This document shows positions 56,590 to 64,000 of a stretch of DNA of 64,000 nucleotides, piece after piece. The first letter of the stretch is position 1. The number at the start of each line of letters is the position of its first letter. The DNA is taken from NCBI RefSeq assembly GCF_963678635.1, contig NC_087069.1, positions 6,555,472-6,619,471 of the forward strand, given 5' to 3'. The stretch is from Symsagittifera roscoffensis (lineage: Eukaryota > Xenacoelomorpha > Acoela > Convolutidae). Made by a program: the position numbers and the translations under genes. Below the pieces are notes generated by a model, which worked only from the letters and a program-made list of their open reading frames with translations, was not told where the DNA came from and did not search any database.

Positions 56590-57280
56590 TAAAAACAATA
56601 GATTGTAGATATTTACATTTATACAGCTCATGGTTACTGCTAGCGCATACTACAGTAAAAATAAAGAAAATTATCACAAAACTTAAGTTGTTCCGCGCTG
56701 TCCAGCTGCCATTTTTTTATGACCATGTAAATTAAACAATTCTCCTGCTGGCAGAGGCGTATCTAGAATTTTCTCGAGAGGGCGGATTTTCGAAACACGT
56801 TCCTAGTTTTGTCGACCTTTTTTTAAGTCGACCCTGGCCGAGGTCGGCTACTCATGTTGCAACATGGGTAGCGCAAAGTCACAGCATAGCTAAAGATGGG
56901 TCGGGCAAAAATATAACATGGGTCGCGAAAAGTCGCAATTTGAGTCACGCTTTATAAAAAATGTAGAGCAGATTAGGTACTGAAATTGTTGTAGGTTTTT
57001 AGCTTGCATAAGCGTAACAGAGATGCAGATTGCTAAACAATCCAGAATAAAATTTGCAGTTAGCTAAAACCAATGTATTTGCTGGTCTTACTCTGGACCG
57101 CCATGTGAAGACCTACACATGACCCCAAAATAAATATAAGCAAAATAATTTGGGGTAGCAACAAAATCGTTACCACAAACACTGAAATGAAAGCGAGAAA
57201 CCAATCAAATCAAATGTAAACTAGAAAAGTTAGGATGAGACCAAACTGATTTTTTGAGCTCTCCCAAATCACTTTAAAGA
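56590..57280. other. Noncoding stretch with a degenerate GGGTCGCG-type array
   Basis: Positions 56800-56950 contain repeated GTCGACC / CATGGGT / GTCGCGAAA words, resembling the arrays at 16070, 19800 and 61185. GCGTATCTAGAATTTTCTC near 56756 recurs in variants at 60787 and 63257. Confidence 0.5.
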
Positions 57281-57600
57281 CCCTATTTTGACCGAGGTTT
57301 CTGCGCCTAAGGCGAGTTTTTGGAACAACTGGCCAAAAACGCGTTTTAGGCACTTTTTGGAAGAGATTGACCAAAAAAATTCGTTTTTCGGCGCGCTTTC
57401 TTCTCAAAACTAGAATATTTTGGCGGCGAAGGCGTCTTTAGAAGATTTTTATGGTCAGTTAGCCAAAAATGAATATCTCAGTATAGTACAAAGGGGACCC
57501 TTTGGGTTGGCAGCGGGTCGAACCCCTGAGAGGGAGAGCGTCCACCCCTTAATCCGCTGATACCTGCTGACATCAGTTTCACTCCGGAAATTGGTGCTTA
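57280..57600 (-). repeat. tRNA-related SINE-like repeat, copy 1
   Basis: The minus strand reads CAGCGGATTAAGGGGTGGACG, then CTCTCAGGGGTTCGACCC (B-box-like, 57515-57525). This is the layout of a Ser/Leu-type tRNA 3-prime half. The segment aligns with 60870-61150 over about 280 bp, including CGGCGCGCT.TC, GGCGAC/GGCGTCTTTAGAA and CCCTGAGAGG. Shared tRNA-like promoter plus non-tRNA tail suits a SINE. Confidence 0.5.
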
Positions 57601-58020
57601 CTCAATTCCTTTGACAAAAGTTAGTTACAATCGTGCATAAATTTTTGTTTAGTGTTGCAAAGTTTCGACATCTCCTGCATGGTTTTGAGTACTCTTGCCA
57701 AAGTGAATGTTTTAATATTATTTTTAATTAAACCTTAGACCCATAAATTATTCACTCATTCAGTTTCAAAACATGCACAACTTCGAGGTTATCGAAAATC
57801 CGTCCTATATTTTATCATTTATTACATTTACCAATGAACGAACTTTTTTAACTAAAACTTGACAACCTCAACAGACTTGCAGACTTGCTTTCTCTAACCC
57901 CCCCCCCCCCCCCCAATCAAATGAAAAACGAAGTCAACCTTATATTGGATAGAACTCGTTATTACGCAGACAAATCAGACAAGTATTATTGAAACAGTTA
58001 TTAAGATCCAGTACAAATAT
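57600..58020. other. Noncoding stretch with a homopolymer C tract
   Basis: A run of about 16 C lies at 57899-57914. No gene seen. Tract length may be unreliable. Confidence 0.5.
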
Positions 58021-58023
58021 TGG

Positions 58024-58200
58024 ATCAAGTTAAGATCCTCCACCCCAGTGCTTAATTTTAATTAAATTTACTAAGCGCTGCATGTAAAATGCTCGATTCT
58101 GATTGGCTGAAAAATCCCAAATTAGACCCAAGTTAACATCCTACCCCCCCCCCCCCCCAACAGCTTTGGGAGGGGGGGGGGAGGAGGATGTTAAATTGGT
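58024..58200 (-). repeat. MITE-like repeat, copy 2, with a poly-C/poly-G hairpin at its end
   Basis: The reverse complement of 58024-58142 matches 55003-55127. Immediately after, TTAACATCCTACCCC... at 58133-58158 faces an inverted ...GGGGAGGAGGATGTTAA at 58171-58194, a strong C/G-tract hairpin. Confidence 0.75.
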
Positions 58201-58214
58201 CCCAAATATTTATG

Positions 58215-58890
58215 TTCCGACCATTGAAAATGGGGAAGAACTTTGTATTCGGGTGTGTTTTTTTTCGTTATTGTTGCGACCATTCAAATTGGGGAGGAAC
58301 TTTGTAAACGGATGTTTTTTAGGTTTTTTCTTTTTTTCCATGCAAAATCAGGTGCCACAAATAATGATCGGACTGGAGAGAGTGATTTATCATATTAAGA
58401 GTTTTTATTCGTGATTCGAACGACATCAAAAAATTCAAAAAATTGTCCCCATGTCGAGAAAAATCGGTTTGAATTTTTTTCTCTTTATTCGAGCAAATAA
58501 AGCAAGCGAGCTGGCTTACAAGCTAAATTATGCCTAATTTATGACCTTAAAATTTATTTTTAAGCAATTGAAACTAGTTTTTGGAGTGTTTTAGCTTCAT
58601 TTTGGAAACCAAAAACTTCAAAAACTTTTGATTTTTTTTTTAGCTTTTCTTGTCATTTTTCTACAAAATTTTTTGTCCAATTTGCCTAAATTAGTACGAC
58701 TGTGTGATATGTCTAAATTAATTTTTCTACATCAGATTCTTTTATCACACCAAGCAGAAAAATTTTCACTAGTGTGGAAAAAAAATTCTAAGCCAAACTT
58801 TTCTTAAGACTATGGTCGGAACATTCTATGCTACTTGCACAGTAAACGGTTATCCTTGTTGACAATTTGTACAAAGTTGACGGGCTGATA
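58215..58890 (+). repeat. 0.7-kb dispersed repeat, inverted partner of 18000-18890
   Basis: See 18000-18890 for shared landmarks. The last part (58745-58870) also matches 15690-15800. The 103-codon plus-strand frame starting near 58103 is a translation of poly-Pro/Gly repeat and is not a gene. Confidence 0.7.
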
Positions 58891-60329
58891 AAAAGCCAAA
58901 TTATTTAAATTTTGCACATATAAGTCATTATAGGACAAAGAAGGAAGAATTGCTTCATTAATTGTCATGAGAACAGCCGGCTATTTAAGCAGTCAAATGA
59001 TTACTCAATTTGGTTTGTTTCCTCTCTGAAGAAAATACTGCAAATTTTAACCTAGCCTCTGGAAATATTGCGCTCTTCGGGTAAAAAGTACTTGTAAAAC
59101 AAACTGCTTTTTTAGGCTCTTTTAAAATGTTACAAAGACTTTTCTTCAAAAGCAACTTTTGCGTCGCAGGTATTTTTTTTTAGCTCAATAGCTTATTTTT
59201 TTTTAGCTTGTATTAGTTCAGAAAGTGAAATTTTGCTACTTTTAGAAGGATTAAACCCTAGCCTGTAAAATTGCTGCTGATTATATTTCGAAACCTTTAA
59301 TCCCCCTCGTAATACTATCTAATATTTTATTATTTGGTACATTTTCCTTGGAAAAGATAAACTGCATGTTTTGTTTAACAAGTCTTTACCTTCAACGACC
59401 TTGCAAAACTATATTTAACTTTGCAACTACCCGGGAGAACATATCACAAACGCAATATTACTTCACGCTGCGAATCTACCGATCAATTATAACCTTGAGA
59501 ACGAAAACAATATGAAACTGACGTCAAACTCACTATCTGGAAGTTCTTGCGTCTGGAATTCCTTTTATGGTATCCCAGTTGCGATTTAGTTTTTGTATCT
59601 TTTCGTTGGACTCGGAAACAAATGAAATTGTATAAAGATTACTGGAGTCTATTTTAAGGCAAAGGTCGTTATCAGCTAAAGATTATTGTAGTCTATTTTA
59701 AGATTGTTCTTAGTGAAGGGAAGGGTAAAGGCCGTTTGATAATAGGTTGCCGAAGTTTGAAATGTTGCGATAGCAAAACTGCTACCAACTCTAGGAAAGA
59801 ATGAAACCATTCTGGCTGCAGGCTGCAAAAACTTATAATGTATTCTAAACTTTTAGGGCTCTTGTTAACTATTTCCTACCGTACGGTACCTAGTAATTGA
59901 AGCGCCCCCCTCCTATAAAATTAAATGAACAGTTAGGCATGTACGATTTGTATACCTAGTAACAAATTAACGGGTTGCCCCCACCCTTACCCCCTCCCCC
60001 TTTGCAAAAGGGGAGGAAATAAATCTAACAAGGCCCGCATTTAGATTTAAATTGTGAACTCTTTCTGGTCCTTTATAATTGCATGTTCGAATTACCTAAC
60101 TTACATCGAATATTCATATAATTAGTAGCGGATTTGAAATCCTGTGTGATCTTTATGCAGGCCGATATAAATGAAGAATGGTTTAAATTTAAAAGCAGAA
60201 AACAGTTTTAGTGCTGAACAGTTTTTATAATACTTTTGGACTGACTCGTTTTTGCTTGTTTGCCAGTCCAAAGTCACCCAATTTTTTGCGAAAAAAACGC
60301 TCACCTACCGCCAGGCCACAGGAAAAGAC
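58891..60329. other. Noncoding stretch
   Basis: AT-rich. A short duplicated phrase (AAAGATTA.TG.AGTCTATTTTAAG) lies at 59635-59705. Purine- and C-rich runs occur near 59985-60015. No gene recognised. Confidence 0.4.
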
Positions 60330-60515
60330 CATTACGAAGCCAAACTGTGCACTGGATTTGGTGTTTGAGTGACTCTGGAATCCAGAGAAAAATCTTTAAA
60401 CATGTTAAAATTTTGTCGGAATGTGTATTCAAAAATTGAACAAAGAGAGCGCCCTTGTTGCCGAATCCGCTGATAATTCACAAAATACACAGTCTGGCCT
60501 CGTAATGACTTTTCA
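60330..60515 (+). repeat. Dispersed module shared with 18150-18385
   Basis: ATTACGAAGCCAAACTGTGCACTGGAT, CTGGAATCCAGAGA, GCGGAATCCGC/GCCGAATCCGC, TTCACAAAAT and GGCCTCGT.ATGA occur in the same order in both places. In the 18-kb copy it sits inside a larger repeat, suggesting a nested insertion. Confidence 0.7.
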
Positions 60516-60869
60516 CTAATACTTTTTTTCATTCTGGTAATTATGTCTTAGCGTTCTGCTCTTGGACCATTCTGCTCAATAATTCGCCTCCGAATTTGAT
60601 AACCTAAAACGTGACATCAAACTCGGACTGATTTAGAATCTGAACCTTAAATTACTTGATGAAGTGTACCTTGACCCAGAAGACATGGACTCGAGTATAA
60701 CTGCCACTTCCTGTGTTCACGTGAAATGATTATCTAATCAGGCACATAATTCATTGTAAGAGATCTTATAAACTTCAAACCAGGGCAGATCTAGGGTTTA
60801 TTGAGGAGGGATGGGGCGGATTTCAGGCCAACCTTTTTCTCGCAATTCGTTATGAAGACCATTTTGTTA

Positions 60870-61150
60870 CAAAAATTTTTTTGGCGATTTTGTGAAAAAA
60901 ACAGGTAAAAAAACCGTTGGATTTTTGAGAAGGTTTTGATTAAAAATCGTGTTTTTTTCCGGCGCGCTCTCCCTTAAAACAGATTAATTTGGCCCCACAG
61001 GCGACTTTAGAAAAAAATTTATGATCGATCGGCCGAGAATGGATGTCGTAAAGTAGTGCCAAAGGTGGGATCCTTTAAGTGATCAGGGGATCGAATCCCT
61101 GAGAGGAGGAATAGCGCTTCCCCCATAAATCAGCTGCTGCTTCACACGTT
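60870..61150 (-). repeat. tRNA-related SINE-like repeat, copy 2
   Basis: Diverged partner of 57280-57600. The minus strand carries CTCTCAGGGATTCGATCCCC at the B-box position (61087-61106), preceded by CAGCTGATTTATGGGGGAAGCG. Confidence 0.5.
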
Positions 61151-61184
61151 TCTCAGTTCTTTTCCAATTTCAAACTCGAGGTCG

Positions 61185-61680
61185 CGGTCGCAACTTAACA
61201 AAGGACCAATGCGACCCAATTTTTGGCCATTCTAGACTAGCGCGACTGAACTTAGAAATTAAAATCTAGCGCGACAAAAAAAACCACTTCGACCAGCGCG
61301 ATCCAAAAAAAATCATCCCGATTAACGCGCCATGAGAAAAAAGGCGCGACTGAAAAAACTCAACTCGGGACCATTTTTTTTTCTGAAGTCTTTTGCAACC
61401 AGTCTTTTCTTAAGTTTTAAGCCTAAAAAAAGGCGGACGGAATGAGAGCTCGACTTAAGAAAAGACTGACAGCGCGTCTTAAAGTATTTTTTTAAATAAA
61501 AATGGCGCCAAAATATTTTGTAAGTCGCGCCGCCAGTTTTTTTTTTCAAGTCGGGGCGCCAGAATTTTTAAAAAATTTTGCCGGGAACCTTTTTTAAGTC
61601 GGACCGCCAATCTTTTCATAAGTCATATCTCCAAAATCACATCATAAGTCGCGCTGCCAATTCTAATCTAAATTTACCCA
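61185..61680 (+). repeat. Degenerate GCGCGACT / AAGTCGCGCCGCCA array
   Basis: Many imperfect 25-35-bp units containing TAGCGCGAC (first half) or TAAGTCGCGCCGCCA (second half). It surrounds a perfect 16-bp inverted repeat at 61400-61468. Confidence 0.7.
61400..61468. repeat. Perfect 16-bp inverted repeat
   Basis: CAGTCTTTTCTTAAGT at 61400-61415 and its exact inverse at 61453-61468, loop 37 bases, inside the degenerate array. Confidence 0.85.
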
Positions 61681-62589
61681 ATTTCAGCAGAGATGATTGA
61701 AACATAGCCACAGTTTTGACCGCCCCCGTTTGGGCGTGATGATGAACAGCCGCCGGAAAGATACAAAAATGTGTTCTAAAACTTTTACAATAGTCAGTTT
61801 GCTTAAAAAACGTTTTAGATTAGTGTAAACCCAACAAAGGCTTCTGTGATAAGCTGGATAGAATTTTTACTAAATTATCATCTAACGTTAGAAATAAACA
61901 ATTTCTAGAAACTGTAACATAAACCGGGCCAGTCACTTTTTGACTTATCAACTAAGTTTTAGAAATGAAAGAAAATCTATAAATTTGTAGATGAGTTTTT
62001 CAAAAACCTTCAGCTCTTCAAATATCATAAATTGTGCTACAAGATAACAAAATTCTCATACGTTCAATCATTAACTTCGTCCTATTGATGAAAATTTTTC
62101 TTTAGATATCATAGAGGGAAAGGAATATTTAAAAAATTGCCGAGTTCTCAGGAAGTGCTAAACAGATCTCACTTTGAATTTTTTTTTACGCTGCAGGCTA
62201 GTTTGAAAAGTACGCCAGAAGTCTTTTTTGGCCAACTTCAGAAAGACATGACCAAAAATTTTAATTACATTTTTTTTCGAATGACTTGCAATTAATCTAC
62301 AACAAACTCAAATTGCTTTTTATATACTCTATTGTCGAGTGCATAATGTTTTAAATAATTGCGTATTTTTTTAAATTCTTTCTTGGAACAAAAACTTAGA
62401 AGCTGACAATGTTTTTCTATGGAATTTCACGCTACAAAGCACTCACGACAAGAACCATGTTTACTCAATTGACAATTCACAATAATAAAAAATATAAATT
62501 TTTTCTTTTCATTGAACCTGCAGTTCCTTTTCAAAAAACTTCAAAAGTGCAGCTTTTAAAAAAGAAAACGTCAATCATCTTATGCCTTG
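61681..62589. other. Noncoding stretch
   Basis: AT-rich. The 81-codon frame at 62409-62654 runs into the dispersed repeat and lacks coding character. Nothing else recognised. Confidence 0.4.
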
Positions 62590-62990
62590 AGTGCTGCTTA
62601 CTTTTTGTTCCGACTTTCGATACGAAACGAACGGAATATTTGTGCTCGAGGTGAGTTTTTTTTTCTTCAGACAAATTTCGATTATTTAGCTAGCCATTTT
62701 TGACGGAATTTTTTTATATCATTCGAAAGGTATTGTTGTCCTGAGCTTAAATTCGAAAATAATTTTTCGTAAAGTTATGAAGGTTTAAAGATTGCCATTT
62801 TGGCCATTTTTACCAATTTGAGACAATTAACGCGCAATATAATTCGCGCTATTAACGCGTAAGCGAGATCTAATCCGTCTTATAAATTGTTCCAAATAGG
62901 TTGAACGAAGCTTATTTGCCATAATTGACTTGTTACAAGTAACGAAATCTATCTTTTTGTACTTTATATGGCGTGTGGGGTGATGATTTT
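62590..62990 (+). repeat. Dispersed repeat, partner of 12270-12690
   Basis: Same order of landmarks as the 12.3-kb copy. It is followed by TATGGCGTGTGGGGTGATGATTT, the module seen also at 12675, 15355 and 17855. Confidence 0.6.
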
Positions 62991-63083
62991 CATAAAAAAT
63001 TTCAAATTTTAGAAAAAAAATTTCATTTTATTTTATTTCATTTATTTTTTTTATGTATTACTGCTGCTCAATAAACCTTAAAA

Positions 63084-63220
63084 GGCAGTCAGAACATTCA
63101 GGGCTTCGCCCTGATACAAGCAGTCTTGTTTAATTTAATTTTTTAATGTTATCACTATTCCAAAAAATTTAAATGGCAGTCGGAACATTCAGGGCTTCGC
63201 CCTGATACGAGCAGTTTTGT
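63084..63220 (+). repeat. Two direct copies of a hairpin module (CAGGGCTTCGCCCTG)
   Basis: GGCAGTCRGAACATTCAGGGCTTCGCCCTGATACRAGCAGTYTTGT occurs at 63084 and 63175. In each, CAGGGC and GCCCTG pair around TTC (63099-63113, 63190-63204). Degraded relatives lie at 12925, 13537 and 17977, and inverted pieces at 25288 and 26703. Confidence 0.8.
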
Positions 63221-63975
63221 CTATCTTTGCATTTGCATTGACACTAGCAGTCAGGGCTGGATCTAGGATTTTCTCAAGGGTGCTGGATTGCTTCTAGGAA
63301 TCCTTATTTTAGATCTTGAATTTTCAAGTTTTCACAGTGTGCATAAAAAAACTTATTATTCTAAAGTTTTTTGTGCGGCAAACAAATTTTGAAACACTAA
63401 TCTTTTGAAAGGTTTGTTGTTATAGTGCTCGCCATAGTGTCAAATTTAGTTCAGCATGGCGCCCAAAAAACTTTGAGAACACCAAAAATGGACGAGGTAG
63501 AAATACGAAAGAGAGACTTTTGGGTGGACAAGCCTCAAAACAATGCAATCTTAGATAGTTAATAAAAGCAGGCTATCCGGTATAGAGCTTTTAATGATCT
63601 TTTAATAATCCGGTATAGAGTTTTTTCCAGCTGATATTGCAAATAGGGCGCAGGTCTTGCGCTAGCGCGTTTGAAACTATGCGCTCCTAGCTCGGTATGT
63701 CTTCAAACTGTGCACTAGAAAGAATTTCGCCAAAATTTACATTGTTTTGAACTAGATTGAAAGAATAAAAGTAAACCCCAAGGTTAACCAAACTGAGTGA
63801 TCCCAAACACTAAAAGAATCTGATGCTTCTTGTCGCGCACTATTGATTAAGGAAAAGGGCGCGACTTAAATTTTTTTATTAAGACGTGGACCGCATCAAA
63901 TTTCAGGGCTCGGATCTTGTTAATCACCCTGACCCCACAACTATTGCACATATGAAACAAATAGTTACGAATTGA
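63221..63975. other. Noncoding stretch between inverted hairpin modules
   Basis: No gene seen. The doublet AGTTAATAAAAGCAGGC / CCGGTATAGAG.TTTT near 63560-63615 is a short local duplication. It may be the interior of an element bounded by the hairpin modules. Confidence 0.4.
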
Positions 63976-64000
63976 AACAAGACTGCTCGTATCAGGGCGA
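63976..64000 (-). repeat. Inverted hairpin module cut by the window end
   Basis: ACAAGACTGCTCGTATCAGGGCGA is the inverse of TCGCCCTGATACGAGCAGTCTTGT, the right half of the 63-kb modules. With those it could form the inverted ends of a roughly 0.9-kb element. Confidence 0.6.

Noticed and set aside
57899-58185. Poly-C and poly-G tracts as a G-quadruplex regulatory site
   Set aside because: The tracts belong to a mobile repeat and their lengths may be assembly-dependent; there is no gene nearby to regulate.
58103-58414. 103-codon plus-strand frame with a Pro run
   Set aside because: It is a translation of the C/G-tract hairpin and a dispersed repeat; the partner copy at 18 kb does not keep the frame.

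Overview
The window looks like metazoan nuclear DNA, most likely from a nematode. The evidence is sparse, AT-rich sequence with few exons, a TTTTCAG splice acceptor on a short terminal exon, a saposin-like (caenopore-type) secreted peptide gene, and many decayed retroelements and foldback or dispersed repeats. There is no operon or prokaryotic signal structure. The species call is inference.

Layout. (1) 1-7936, plus strand, is clearly more GC-rich than the rest. It is one very long decayed reading frame of about 2,600 codons with two SGNH-hydrolase-like domains near the start. It is broken by seven in-frame stops and about seven frame changes that all go the same way. (2) 7937-11590 is noncoding, with a minisatellite and foldback repeats. 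(3) 11597-11947 is a signal peptide plus saposin-B domain in which one in-frame TGA sits exactly at the first conserved cysteine. (4) 12000-21900 is a repeat field: a 606-bp tandem repeat, a diverged 1.4-kb repeat pair, TCGACC-type degenerate arrays and a perfect 22-bp hairpin. It holds one credible minus-strand terminal exon at 19075-19200. (5) 21950-23750 is a minus-strand LINE reverse-transcriptase remnant. (6) 25516-33932, minus strand, is an FtsJ-like methyltransferase gene in two pieces (exon 1 at 33467-33932, second part at 25516-26346). The gap holds a decayed Ty3/gypsy-type element in the same orientation, plus a tandem, internally deleted partial copy.

(7) 34461-54863 is the most striking object: a 20.4-kb LTR retroelement with LTRs roughly 3 percent apart, flanked by a perfect 10-bp direct repeat. 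Its order is leader, small ORF, gag-protease in one frame, RT, RNase H, integrase with an intact DDE triad, a small two-helix membrane ORF, a long broken env-like region, and an extra 3-prime gene of unknown family. The end of env and the extra gene are tandemly duplicated (1,728 bp). Env and the extra gene overlap as ATGA. A consensus 85-bp intron follows the last stop. Almost all breaks are single stops, many at Gln-type codons, plus a few frame shifts, so the copy is dead but young.

(8) 54874-64000 is noncoding and repeat-rich: an inverted MITE-like pair, two tRNA-related SINE-like copies, long dispersed repeats matching the 12-21 kb region, a possible orphan exon, and a hairpin motif (GGGCTTCGCCC) present twice and cut at the window end.

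Few host genes look functional: the FtsJ-like gene if its large gap is an intron, the orphan exons, and possibly the saposin-like gene. Most of the window is a graveyard of mobile elements, and the novel content lies in the retroelement's extra genes, the SGNH giant and the TGA-for-Cys saposin.
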